In this document: one piece after another, positions 25,138 through 33,398 of the stretch
How the letters are laid out: every line of letters starts with the position of its first letter
How positions within the stretch are numbered: the first letter of the stretch is position 1
Source: Meiothermus rufus DSM 22234
GTDB lineage: Bacteria; Deinococcota; Deinococci; Deinococcales; Thermaceae
Direction of reading: 5' to 3'
Assembly: GCF_000423425.1 (NCBI RefSeq)
Contig: NZ_AUHY01000008.1
Location: 1 to 64,000 of the forward strand
Length of the DNA stretch: 64,000 nucleotides
Made by a program: the position numbers and the translations under genes
The notes under the pieces: generated by a model
Databases searched by the model: none
Seen by the model: only the letters and a program-made list of their open reading frames with translations
What the model was told of the DNA's origin: nothing

Positions 25138-26471
25138 AGGTCGCACCCCGCGTAGGAAAGGTCGAAGGACTTATTTATGAGAGGGAAATCGGGCAGGCCC
25201 ATGCCCCGCACCGCGATTTCCAAAGCCCGCCAGTTCTTAAAGCTGGGGTCTACCAGCCGCGCCCGGGCCACCCGGGCCCCTTCCAGCCGCACCCAGTAGA
25301 ACACCTCGCCCCGCCCGGCCTCCACCCGGCTGTACCCCTCGGCGGCGGGCGGGGGAGCGGCTTCTTTGGCCCAGACCGGCCCGGAGGGCAGCTCGGCCAG
25401 GAAGCGCTCGAGGTAGGCGAAGCTTTGCCGTACCTCCTCGCTGTAGACCTGGGCGCGGGCCAACACGTCGCCCCCAGAGCGCACCACCGGGCTGAAGGGT
25501 TGGTAGAGGGGGTCTTCCTGGCGCAGGTCGCGGGCGATACCGCTGGCGCGGGCTGCCGGCCCCACCAGACCCAGCAGGCGGGCCTGGGCCTCGCTTACAG
25601 GCCCCACATAGCGCATGCGGTCCAGCACCATGGGGTGCTTCAGGGCGGCTTGCAGATGGGCGCCGACCTCGCGCCCTAGGTCGTGCAGGGCGTCCTGGAG
25701 CTCGTCCTGGGTGCCCCGGTCGGGGTCGAAGTAGACCCCGCCTGGGCCGATGGCATTGCGGCCATAGCGGTGGCCAGTCAGGCGCTCGAGCTGCCCCTGG
25801 AGCAAGGCCCGCACCTTGCCTACCTGGGTTGCGGCATAGGCGTAGCCGATGTCGGTAAAGAGGCCAGCCAGGTGGCCCAGGTGGCCGAAGATGCGCTCGA
25901 GCTCCAGAACCACCCGGCGCAAGACCTGGGCCCTGGGGGGCACCGCCACCCCCCAGGCGGCCTCCACCGCCTGGGCCAGGGCCAGGGCATGGGCCACGCT
26001 CTCTCCCCCGGCCCGCTCGGCCAGCAGGAGGGCTTGGGCCAGCCCCTGCCCCTGCATCTGGGCCTCGAGGCCACGGTGTTGGTACCCCAGGCGTACCTCC
26101 ATGTGCAGAATCTGCTCACCCAGCACGCTAAAGCGAAAATGCCCGGGCTCGATGATGCCGGCGTGCACCGGGCCTACCGGCACCTCGTGCAGGCCTTCGA
26201 TCGGGTCGAAGGGGTAAGGTTTTTGGTGGTCGCGCAAGGGTTTGAGGGCGGGGTGGCCCTCGGGGTGGAGGCCGTGGGCCTCCCACAGGGCCCGCTCGAA
26301 CCAGTCCAGGGCGGGGAAGTCGCGGGCCAGGCTGGGGAAGGTGGTGGTGGCCTCTAGCTCCAGCACCTCGAGGCCTTTTTCCGCTCTTTCCACAAAGTAG
26401 CGAAGCGTTGGGGCCTGGTAGTCCAGGGCTACTAGCCGGCCTTGGCTCAGGGCTTCGATCAGCGCGTCCAT
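25134..26471 (-). CDS. Hydrogenase-4-like large subunit (EhrL/HyfG/NuoCD-like) lacking NiFe cysteines
   Basis: 445 residues: an N-terminal NuoC-like 30-kDa domain (about 1-85, with LDWFERALWEAHGLHPEGHP) fused to a NuoD/hydrogenase large-subunit domain. Conserved stretches include EPGHFRFSVLGEQILHMEVRLGYQHRGLE. Where NiFe hydrogenases have ERxCGxCxxxH, this protein reads ERAGGESVAH (152-161), and the C-terminus reads LSYAGCDL instead of DPCxxC; the only cysteine is in that last motif. A NiFe site therefore cannot be built. The start overlaps the HyfF-like gene by 13 nt, and the stop overlaps the small-subunit start. Confidence 0.87.
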   Translation of the reverse strand: MDALIEALSQGRLVALDYQAPTLRYFVERAEKGLEVLELEATTTFPSLARDFPALDWFERALWEAHGLHPEGHPALKPLRDHQKPYPFDPIEGLHEVPVGPVHAGIIEPGHFRFSVLGEQILHMEVRLGYQHRGLEAQMQGQGLAQALLLAERAGGESVAHALALAQAVEAAWGVAVPPRAQVLRRVVLELERIFGHLGHLAGLFTDIGYAYAATQVGKVRALLQGQLERLTGHRYGRNAIGPGGVYFDPDRGTQDELQDALHDLGREVGAHLQAALKHPMVLDRMRYVGPVSEAQARLLGLVGPAARASGIARDLRQEDPLYQPFSPVVRSGGDVLARAQVYSEEVRQSFAYLERFLAELPSGPVWAKEAAPPPAAEGYSRVEAGRGEVFYWVRLEGARVARARLVDPSFKNWRALEIAVRGMGLPDFPLINKSFDLSYAGCDL

Positions 26472-27826
26472 GCCAGTACCTCCGCCCAGGTCTTAACCAG
26501 CTCCACCGGGGGCAACAGCCCCAGGAAGAGGCCCACAGCCAGCAGAACCCCCGGCACCAGCACCAGGCTTTGGCCCTGGGGCCGGTGGGGCAGGGTCCCC
26601 GGGCCATAGATCATCTGGGAAAGGGGCCAGAGTAGCCCGGCAAAGGCACTCACCAGCCCCAGCAGGTAAAGTCCCATGGCCCAGGGCGCAGAGGCGAGCA
26701 AAGCCTGGAACTCGGCGAAGAACAGCCCGAAAGGGGGCAGCCCGGCCAGGCCCAGAAGGGCCAGCAGGAAGACCCAGGCCCCAGCGGGCCAGGCCTGGTA
26801 GACCCCCCCTACCCGGGCGATGAGCTTGCTGCGGTAGGCCAGCAACAGGTTTCCGGCCCCCAGGAAGGCCGCGGTTTTGAGCAGGGAGTGGAACAGGGTG
26901 TGCAACATAGCCAGCCAGGGCAGGCCCAGGCCCAAGGCATAGACCGCCAGCCCCATGTGCTCCATGCTGGAATAGGCCAGCAGCCGCTTAAAGTCCTTTT
27001 GTGCAAAAAGGAAAAGCCCTGCCGCCAGAAGCGAGATAAGGCCGAAGCTCTGTAGCAAAAGCGCAGCTTTCTCGAAAAGCCCCGCGCTGCCCAGCAGGGC
27101 GGTATAGCGCAGAAGGGCGTAGAAGGCGACGTTGAGTAGGGTGCCCGAGAGCAGGGCCGAGGCCGGGCTGGGGGCCTCGGAGTGGGCGTCGGGCAGCCAG
27201 GCGTGCAGGGGGAAGAGCCCTACCTTGGTGCCAAACCCCACCAGCAAAAAGGCGAAAGCCAGGCCTAGCTGGGCCGCGCTGGCCGTGCGGGCCCATTCGC
27301 GGGCCTCCTGCCAGTCCAGGGTGGTCCCGCCCAGCAGGGCGTAGACCAGAATCACCCCGATAAGCCCCAGGGCGATCCCCACGCTGCCCAGCATGAGGTA
27401 CTTCCAGGTGGCCTCGAGGGCCCGCGCCCCGCCCTTGTGGTAGACCAGCAGGGCTGAGGCCAGGGTGCTCCCCTCCACAAAAATCCATAAAAGACCCAGG
27501 TTGTGGGCCAGGAAGGCCCCGTGCATGGCAAAGAGGAAGAGGTTGCCCGCGGCGAAAAAGCGCCAGGCTTCCTGGTCCTGGCTCTCCTGGAAATAGGCCC
27601 GGGCATACAGGGCCACCAGGCCGAAGATGAAATCGGTAAGCAGCAGGTAGAAAAGCCCCACCCCGTCCAGCCGCAAGGGGCCACTGGCCTGGTTCTGGGC
27701 CAAAAGCCCCAGTGCCAGCGAAAACCAGGCTGCCCCCAGGCTGAGGCTGGCCAACCGCGCAGGCGTCCGCTCGCGCAGGGCATAGAGGGCGGGGAGCAAG
27801 GGGAGTAGCAGCAGCAGGTACAGCAT
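26459..27826 (-). CDS. HyfF/NuoN-like proton-translocating membrane subunit
   Basis: 455 residues and about fourteen membrane helices of the Mrp-antiporter/complex I family. The residues used for ion pumping are present: glutamate E118 in the fifth-helix motif (WIFVEGSTL), lysine K201 in GFGTKVGLFPLHAWLPDAH, and a later KTAAFLGAGNLLLAY lysine. This argues that the complex still moves protons or sodium although its redox subunits are altered. It starts 2 nt after the HyfE-like gene and overlaps the large-subunit gene, so translation is coupled. Confidence 0.88.
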   Translation of the reverse strand: MLYLLLLLPLLPALYALRERTPARLASLSLGAAWFSLALGLLAQNQASGPLRLDGVGLFYLLLTDFIFGLVALYARAYFQESQDQEAWRFFAAGNLFLFAMHGAFLAHNLGLLWIFVEGSTLASALLVYHKGGARALEATWKYLMLGSVGIALGLIGVILVYALLGGTTLDWQEAREWARTASAAQLGLAFAFLLVGFGTKVGLFPLHAWLPDAHSEAPSPASALLSGTLLNVAFYALLRYTALLGSAGLFEKAALLLQSFGLISLLAAGLFLFAQKDFKRLLAYSSMEHMGLAVYALGLGLPWLAMLHTLFHSLLKTAAFLGAGNLLLAYRSKLIARVGGVYQAWPAGAWVFLLALLGLAGLPPFGLFFAEFQALLASAPWAMGLYLLGLVSAFAGLLWPLSQMIYGPGTLPHRPQGQSLVLVPGVLLAVGLFLGLLPPVELVKTWAEVLAWTR

Positions 27827-27828
27827 AG

Positions 27829-28410
27829 TTATCCCTTCAGTTCGCGCATACGGGCGGTGTCGATGTGTTGGAAGGTTTCCTTAATCCGAAAAATCAGCAC
27901 CCCGGCCAGCACCACCGCGGCGAAGGCGTCCAGCGCCACCCCGATCTCGATAAAGAGGGGCAGGCCGTGGGTTTCGGCCAGGGCCAGCAGAAAGACCCCG
28001 TTTTCCAGGGCTAAAAAGCCCAATACCTGGGTTACGGCCTTTTTGCGGCTGACCATAAAGAGCATGCCTAGCAGAATCAGGCCGATGGCCACCGGCACCG
28101 CCTCGGGCAGCCGGGCCCCCTCCAGCACGAAGCTGCGGCCCACCCAGAAGCCCACCCCGGCCAGCAGGCCGCCTAAAAGCAGCGAGAGCGGGATGGAAAG
28201 GTACGACTCCACCTCGTGGCTGATGCCCAGGCGTTCCAGAAGCCGGAAGAGGTACAGCGGAATCAGCACCCCTTTGATGAGCAGCAGGCCCAGCCCGGCC
28301 AGGATGAAGTGCAGCTCACCCTCGGCCAGCACAAAGGCTAAGAGCCCCAGTAAAACGTTTTGTAAGGCATATAGCCGGATCAGGGCATCCAGGCTCTTGC
28401 GCCCTACCAT
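27829..28410 (-). CDS. HyfE-like membrane subunit (NuoK-like), start codon uncertain
   Basis: About 193 residues with six or more membrane helices; the C-terminal part resembles NuoK (ENGVFLLALAETHGLP, then LDAFAAVVLAGVLIFRI). ATG 28410 (or TTG 28413) would start inside the expected first helix: the frame upstream still reads a hydrophobic run (LASSLALAILATGFL) that fits HyfE's first membrane helix. No ATG, GTG or TTG exists in that upstream stretch, which runs back into the HyfC-like gene, so a CTG or other unusual start is possible. The helper role is to join the antiporter-like subunits to the membrane arm. Confidence 0.8.
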   Translation of the reverse strand: MVGRKSLDALIRLYALQNVLLGLLAFVLAEGELHFILAGLGLLLIKGVLIPLYLFRLLERLGISHEVESYLSIPLSLLLGGLLAGVGFWVGRSFVLEGARLPEAVPVAIGLILLGMLFMVSRKKAVTQVLGFLALENGVFLLALAETHGLPLFIEIGVALDAFAAVVLAGVLIFRIKETFQHIDTARMRELKG

Positions 28411-28451
28411 CAAAAATCCCGTGGCCAGGATGGCCAGGGCCAGGCTAGAGG

Positions 28452-29309
28452 CTAAATCCGAAAACGTAACACCACCCCCAGTACGGCCAGCACGCCGCTC
28501 AGCGTGCTGTAGCTCATCAGGTCGGGAAGCCTGAGGTAGCGAAGCTTAACCCCGTAGGTCTCCAGGTAGCCCAAAGCCAGCCAGCCCAAGAGCAGCACCA
28601 GAGGGAAAGACCAGGCGCCCAGGGGCATGAGCAGGGCGATGAGGCCCAGGTAGACCAGCATCTTTAGCCCGGCGGCCAGCTCGTACAGGGCCAGCAAGGG
28701 GCCGCTGTGATCCAGGAGCTGGGCCTCGTGGATCATGGTGAGCTCGAGGTGGGTGGTAGGGTCGTCGACGGGCATGCGGGCCCCCTCGGCCACCAGGGCC
28801 AGGGCCAGGGCCACCAGGGCCAGAGTATAGACCAGCAGGTTTTCCGCCGAGAGGGGGGCCAGGCCCGCCAGGGAGAGCTGGCTCGAGGCCAGCGCCGCTG
28901 CCCCCAGCGCCAGCAGGGTGCCGGGCTCGGCCAGCACCGCCACCAGGCTTTCCCGGTAGCTGCCCTGGCCGCCAAAGGCGCTGCCGGTGTCCAAAGCGGC
29001 TAGCACCTGGAAGAAACGCCCCAGGTTGAGTAGGTAGGCCAGCACCAGGAAGTCTCCCGCAAACGAAAACCCAGGCAGCAACGGCAGAAAGAGGGCGGCT
29101 AGAAAGGCCCCCAGCAGGGCCATCACCGGGGCCCACACGAAGATGGGGCTGCTGGGACTGGGGCGAATCCAGGCCTTGTGCCAGAGCTTGTACAGGTTGC
29201 GGTAGTCGTAGAGTGGGTCGGGGCCCAGGCGGTTTTGCAGGCGGGCCTTGAGCCACTTCAGGCTGCCGGTGAAAAGCGGAGCGATAAGCAAGAACAGCAA
29301 AGCGGTCAT
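28452..29309 (-). CDS. HyfC/NuoH-like membrane subunit
   Basis: 285 residues and about eight membrane helices. Motifs shared with HyfC/HycD/NuoH: NRLGPDPLYDYRNLYKLWHK after the first helix, FALDTGSAFGGQGSYRE-like quinone-chamber region (ALDTGSAFGGQGS), and the acidic loop EGARMPVDDPTTHLELTMIHE, which in complex I lies at the junction of the redox and pumping arms. The start is ATG 29309 overlapping the HyfB-like stop codon (ATGA); an upstream extension in this frame has no hydrophobic or conserved features. Confidence 0.88.
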   Translation of the reverse strand: MTALLFLLIAPLFTGSLKWLKARLQNRLGPDPLYDYRNLYKLWHKAWIRPSPSSPIFVWAPVMALLGAFLAALFLPLLPGFSFAGDFLVLAYLLNLGRFFQVLAALDTGSAFGGQGSYRESLVAVLAEPGTLLALGAAALASSQLSLAGLAPLSAENLLVYTLALVALALALVAEGARMPVDDPTTHLELTMIHEAQLLDHSGPLLALYELAAGLKMLVYLGLIALLMPLGAWSFPLVLLLGWLALGYLETYGVKLRYLRLPDLMSYSTLSGVLAVLGVVLRFRI

Positions 29310-31081
29310 TGCCAGCTCACCCCCAGTACGAAAAGCAGGGCTAGAAACTGCAACAGCAGGTAAAGGTGCAGGCTCCCCGACTGGAGCCTTTGGGCCTGGC
29401 GGGCCAGGAAAAGATAGCCCCGCGCAAAGAGGGCCTCGAGGGTGCCCCACCAGTCCCCTCCCTGCCAGCGCAGCGTGGGCGGGTGCAATAGCCCCTCCCT
29501 CGAGGCTTCGATTTTTACTTCCACAAAGGGAAAGAGCCGCAGGAGCTGTTCACTATACCCCAGGGCGTTGGGTTGCATGCGGGGGCTAAGGGCCGATCCG
29601 GGCTGACCCGGCTGGTTGTAGCCGCAATCCCAGGGGGTGTAGCTGCGCCAGGGTTTGCGCTGCAACAGGTAGACCAGCCCACCCCCCAGGCCCAGCAGCC
29701 CCAGGGCAAGCAGGGCCACCGGGTACAGCGGCGGGTTCAAGGGGGCCAAAAGCGCCCCAGGGAAGAGGGAAAGCCCCACCAGCCCCAGGGCTAAAAGCCC
29801 CAGGCCCACCTGGCCGTATAGCCCCACCTCGTGCACCTCCAGGGCCTGGGAGCTGCGGGGTAGGCCCAGGAAGGCCAGGCCCAGCAGGCGCACGTACAGC
29901 GCCGCGGCCAGGGCCCCTACCAGGGCCAGCACCCCCACCCCCAGGGCTAAAAGCGAGACCACGCCCCCCTTGGGTACCGAGAGGAAGCCCTGGTAGAGGT
30001 ACCACTCACCCAAAAAGCCCGCCAGAGGGGGCAGGCCGGCCCCCACAGCGGCTGCCAGCAGGCTGTAGGCGGCGGTTTGGGGTAGCTTTGGGAAAAGCCC
30101 CCCCAAGGCCGAAAGCCCCCGCTCCTTTAGCGCCCCCGACCCCAGGAAGAGGAGGCCCTTAAAGAGGGCGTGGGCCGCCTGGTGGAAGAAGAAGGCCAGC
30201 AGGAAAAAGGGGTGTTGCAGCAGGAAATACCCTCCCAGAGCGGCCAGCAGCAGGTTGAGGTTTTCCACGCTGGAGTAGGCCAGCACCCCTTTGTAGTCGT
30301 TTTCGGCCAGGCCCAGCACCAGGGCATACACCGCTCCGGCCAGCCCCAGGCCCAGCAAAAGCCAGCCCACCCAGGCCGGAGCTGGCCCGGCCCAGTCCAA
30401 AGCCCGGTACAGGCCGTAGAGCCCTAGCTTGACCATCCCTCCAGAAAGCAGGGCCGAAAGCGGGCTCATGGCGACCGGGTGGGCTTTGGGCAGCCAGGCA
30501 TGCAGGGGGAAGAGGGCTGCCTTGGTGCCGAAGCCCAGCACCAGCCCGGCCCAGACCAGGTGAACCAACCCCTCCCGCGGCCCGCCCTGGATGAGCAGCA
30601 AAAGGGCCAGGAAGAGCCCGGCCCCCGAGACCCGGCTGGCCAGGAAGAAGGCCCGGCTGCCGGCCAGGGCCGCGGGCCCCTCGAGGGCGATCAGCAGATA
30701 GCCCAGTAGGGCCATTCCCTCCCACAGGAAAAGGAAGCTGTAGCCCAAAGGGGCCAGTACCACCCCGGCCATGCTGCCGGCAAAAAGGGGCAGCAGGAGG
30801 GTTTCCAGGCGGGCTCGAGGCCCCGGATGGTGGGCCAGGTAGTCGCGCAGGTAAAAGCCCACCCCCAGGTACAAGGCACCCAAAAGGGCCAGGTAAAACC
30901 CAGCGGTGGCGTCCAGCGGTAGGGCAGAAGACTGGCCCAGCCAGGCGGGTAGGCCTGCCAGCGCCAGCAACAGGCCGCTGCCCCCTAAGCCCAGGGGCAG
31001 GTAGCGGTAGGCGGCGGGTGCCAACAGGGCCAACAGGCTTTGCCCACCCAGCAAGCCGAAAGCGATGTAGATTAGCGTCAT
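29306..31081 (-). CDS. HyfB/NuoL-like proton-translocating membrane subunit
   Basis: 591 residues, with about fourteen core helices and a C-terminal extension that ends in a last membrane helix after a soluble stretch (WDCGYNQPGQPGS, usual in HyfB). Pumping residues are kept: E121 (LFLWEGMALLGYLL), K187 in GFGTKAALFPLHAWLPKAHP, and later lysines such as GMVKLGLYGL. First structural gene of the operon; its ATG overlaps the stop codon of the ArsR regulator gene (ATGA), so regulator and complex share one message. Confidence 0.88.
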   Translation of the reverse strand: MTLIYIAFGLLGGQSLLALLAPAAYRYLPLGLGGSGLLLALAGLPAWLGQSSALPLDATAGFYLALLGALYLGVGFYLRDYLAHHPGPRARLETLLLPLFAGSMAGVVLAPLGYSFLFLWEGMALLGYLLIALEGPAALAGSRAFFLASRVSGAGLFLALLLLIQGGPREGLVHLVWAGLVLGFGTKAALFPLHAWLPKAHPVAMSPLSALLSGGMVKLGLYGLYRALDWAGPAPAWVGWLLLGLGLAGAVYALVLGLAENDYKGVLAYSSVENLNLLLAALGGYFLLQHPFFLLAFFFHQAAHALFKGLLFLGSGALKERGLSALGGLFPKLPQTAAYSLLAAAVGAGLPPLAGFLGEWYLYQGFLSVPKGGVVSLLALGVGVLALVGALAAALYVRLLGLAFLGLPRSSQALEVHEVGLYGQVGLGLLALGLVGLSLFPGALLAPLNPPLYPVALLALGLLGLGGGLVYLLQRKPWRSYTPWDCGYNQPGQPGSALSPRMQPNALGYSEQLLRLFPFVEVKIEASREGLLHPPTLRWQGGDWWGTLEALFARGYLFLARQAQRLQSGSLHLYLLLQFLALLFVLGVSWQ

Positions 31082-31416
31082 GACCGGGATAGCCCCTCCT
31101 GCAAGGCGGAAAGCTGGTTGCTCTGGCTTTTGAGGTGCCGTTCGAAGATGGCCCGCCCCAGGTCGAGGAAAACATAGACCTGAGGATCGGCGATGCGGTA
31201 GTGCACGGTGGTTCCCTCCTTGCGTGCGATGACCAGGCCCCGCTGGCGCAGCACCGCGAGCTGCTGGGAGACGCTGGGCTGCTCGAGGCCCAGCTCCTCG
31301 GCCAGCCGGCTCACGCTCTGCTCGCCCTGCCGCAGCGCATCCAGAATGGCCAGACGCACCGGGTGGCCCAGGGCTTTGAAGAACTCGGCTTTAAACTGAT
31401 GTAGGGCAGAGATCAC
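31078..31416 (-). CDS. ArsR-family transcriptional regulator of the hydrogenase-like operon
   Basis: 112 residues with a winged HTH: FFKALGHPVRLAILDALRQGEQSVSRLAEELGLEQPS (split here by the usual turn) and recognition helix SVSQQLAVLRQRGLV. It has no cysteine, so it is unlike thiol-based metal sensors, and I see no obvious metal-binding set; the signal is unknown. GTG 31416 was chosen because TATAAT lies 6 nt upstream, so the transcript is leaderless; a longer version from 31458 would start inside the promoter. The stop overlaps the HyfB-like start. Two palindromes cover the promoter, implying autoregulation. Confidence 0.85.
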   Translation of the reverse strand: MISALHQFKAEFFKALGHPVRLAILDALRQGEQSVSRLAEELGLEQPSVSQQLAVLRQRGLVIARKEGTTVHYRIADPQVYVFLDLGRAIFERHLKSQSNQLSALQEGLSRS

Positions 31417-31422
31417 TAGATG

Positions 31423-31453
31423 ATTATATTCAGAATATCTTATATTGCAATAT
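31423..31453 (-). promoter_or_regulatory. Promoter and double-palindrome operator of the ArsR/hydrogenase-like operon
   Basis: On the minus strand, TTGCAA (31450-31445) and TATAAT (31428-31423) are 16 nt apart. Two palindromes cover them: ATATTGCAATAT (31442-31453, perfect) over the -35 and ATATTC-N-GAATAT (31426-31438, perfect arms) overlapping the -10, separated by 3 nt. This is a textbook layout for ArsR repression. Confidence 0.8.
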
Positions 31454-31513
31454 GCCAATGTCTTTGATATATAGCTACTGCGGCAGAATGAGGTTGTTCT
31501 CCCCTGGAGGGGG

Positions 31514-31975
31514 TTAGGGTTGTGGGCCGCGTAGGGTCTGCAAGGAGTTCCAGAGGTTCTCTTCCATAGCCTCGAGGCCCTTTTGGCTACCCACCACCGC
31601 GAGAGGGCTGGCGCTGCCGTCGTAGAGGTAGAGCACCCGGATGGGGAAGAACAGGTAGACCGCCAGGGCCACCAGGGCTAGGGCCAAGGCCCCATACTCC
31701 AGAGCTGCCGGGCTCAGCCGCAGCAGCTGGGGGAGGTTTAGCCAGCCCAGCGAACGCAGCAGCAGGCTAACCAGGCCCACAAAGAAGCCCACAAAGGCTA
31801 CGGCCAGCAACCCGTCGCGCATCTGGTAGGTGCGCTCGAGGCGCGCCAGCTTTAGCAGATGGAGGCGTACCGAGACCGTGCCACTGCGAAAGCAAAGCCA
31901 GCCCGCTTCGATAAAAGCTTCCCGAAATCGCTTGCCGAGGACGGTGTACCGGTGAGGCAGGGTGATCTTTCCCAT
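31514..31975 (-). CDS. Membrane protein of unknown function
   Basis: 153 residues from ATG 31975, which follows AGGAG by 5 nt. The N-terminal 55 residues are basic and soluble (HRYTVLGKRFREAFIEAGW, ending RLERTYQMRDG), followed by two membrane helices at about 55-75 and 90-115, then a short acidic C-terminal part (GSQKGLEAMEENLWNSLQTL). I do not recognise a family. It faces away from the two-component system and follows the ArsR promoter in the same direction as the hydrogenase-like operon only by orientation, not by spacing. Confidence 0.65.
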   Translation of the reverse strand: MGKITLPHRYTVLGKRFREAFIEAGWLCFRSGTVSVRLHLLKLARLERTYQMRDGLLAVAFVGFFVGLVSLLLRSLGWLNLPQLLRLSPAALEYGALALALVALAVYLFFPIRVLYLYDGSASPLAVVGSQKGLEAMEENLWNSLQTLRGPQP

Positions 31976-32105
31976 TTTGACTCCTGGGGGCATTGCGCCC
32001 ACTGGCTGTCCCCCACTTTAATCCAGAGAATCATGGCTCGCGCGAGAGGGCCGATTGAATTAGCCTTCGCAAACCACTTTTTGCCTTTGAGCTACAATTT
32101 GCACG

Positions 32106-33398
32106 ATGTGGCTTGGTCTGCACCGCTTCTTTGCCGGTAGGCCGGTAGCCCGGGTGGTGGCTTTGCTGACCGGGCTGAACCTGCTAACGGTGCTGGGGTT
32201 TACCTTGTTGGTGCCGGCCCGCCCCATAGAGCTGCCGCTGGTGCTGCCCTGGCAGAACCCCGCCCAGGCTGCCTGGCGGGTCGGGGCTGCTCTGGCTTTG
32301 ATGGGGGTGGTGCTGTGGGCCTTGCGCCCGGGGAAGCGGCGGGCCTGGGAGCTGGTTTTGCTGGCCTTGGTAGGGGTAGGAGTGGTGGCTTGGTTAACCC
32401 AGAACTATCTGCCCTTCCTGGCTTTGGGCTTGGTTCCAGTCGTGGCCCGCTACTGGTTACCGCTCTGGGCGGTGCTGCTGGGGGTGGCGGGGTTGGGTGG
32501 GCTTTCGCTCTGGTGGGCCCAGCGTGAGCCTTTGCAGATAACCTTTGAAATACTGATGACCCAAGGGCCCCAGGGGAGCACGGCCTGGAGCGCGTTGCCC
32601 AACCCTGCTGAGTATCCTAACCTGGCCTTGGCCTTTTTCGTATTTATCGCTTTTTTGTACTCGGGCTATGCCCTCTTTACCCTCGAGCTATTGGTGCGGG
32701 AAAGCCGGGCCCGAGAGGAGCTCGAGCGCACCCGCCGCGAGCTGGAAGAGGCCTCGCGTCAGGCTGGCATGCTGGAGGAGCGCCAGCGCTTGGCCCGCGA
32801 GATTCACGATACCCTGGCCCAGGGCTTTGCTAGCATTGCGGTGCAGCTCGAGGTCGCCGAGATGGTGAGCAAAAACCAGGCTCTGTTGGGTTGCTACCTG
32901 GAACAGGCCCGCACGGTGGCCCGCGAGGGACTTACCGAGGCCCGCCGCATGGTCTGGGCTTTGCGCCCGGAAATCCTGGAGCACACCTCACTGCCCGAGG
33001 CCCTAGGGCACCTGTTGCAGCGCTGGCAGAAGGAGTCTGGCATTGCTGCGCAGTTTGTTCTGGCGGGGGAGCCCCGCTCCCTGCCAGGGGCCCTCGAGGT
33101 CGAGCTTTTGCGCATTGCTCAGGAGGCTTTGGCCAATGTGCGCAAACACGCCCAGGCCCGCAACGTTACCCTGACCCTCTCGTACCTGGACGACATGGTG
33201 CTCATGGATGTCCAAGACGATGGGGTAGGGTTGCAACCCTCCCTTTCGGGAAGCTTTGGTTTACGTTCCATGCGTGAGCGGATAGCCTCGTTGGGAGGGC
33301 AGATGACTGTGGAGAGCGAAGCGGGGCAGGGTACTACCCTGGCTTTCAGCCTACCCCTAAGGACCCACGAGGCCCCAGCCAAGGCAGGCTGCCCATGA
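32106..33398 (+). CDS. Sensor histidine kinase, NarL-system (HisKA_3) type
   Basis: 430 residues. Residues 15-140 and 172-195 hold about six membrane helices with little outside the membrane, so the input is probably a membrane or internal signal. A coiled coil (198-225) leads to the dimerisation domain with phospho-acceptor H234 in REIHDTLAQGFASI, then an HATPase_c domain with N box EALANVRKHAQ and G motif QDDGVGL, GSFGLRSMRERI. TACAAT lies 7 nt before the ATG, so the transcript is leaderless. It overlaps its response regulator by 4 nt. Confidence 0.92.
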   Translation: MWLGLHRFFAGRPVARVVALLTGLNLLTVLGFTLLVPARPIELPLVLPWQNPAQAAWRVGAALALMGVVLWALRPGKRRAWELVLLALVGVGVVAWLTQNYLPFLALGLVPVVARYWLPLWAVLLGVAGLGGLSLWWAQREPLQITFEILMTQGPQGSTAWSALPNPAEYPNLALAFFVFIAFLYSGYALFTLELLVRESRAREELERTRRELEEASRQAGMLEERQRLAREIHDTLAQGFASIAVQLEVAEMVSKNQALLGCYLEQARTVAREGLTEARRMVWALRPEILEHTSLPEALGHLLQRWQKESGIAAQFVLAGEPRSLPGALEVELLRIAQEALANVRKHAQARNVTLTLSYLDDMVLMDVQDDGVGLQPSLSGSFGLRSMRERIASLGGQMTVESEAGQGTTLAFSLPLRTHEAPAKAGCP

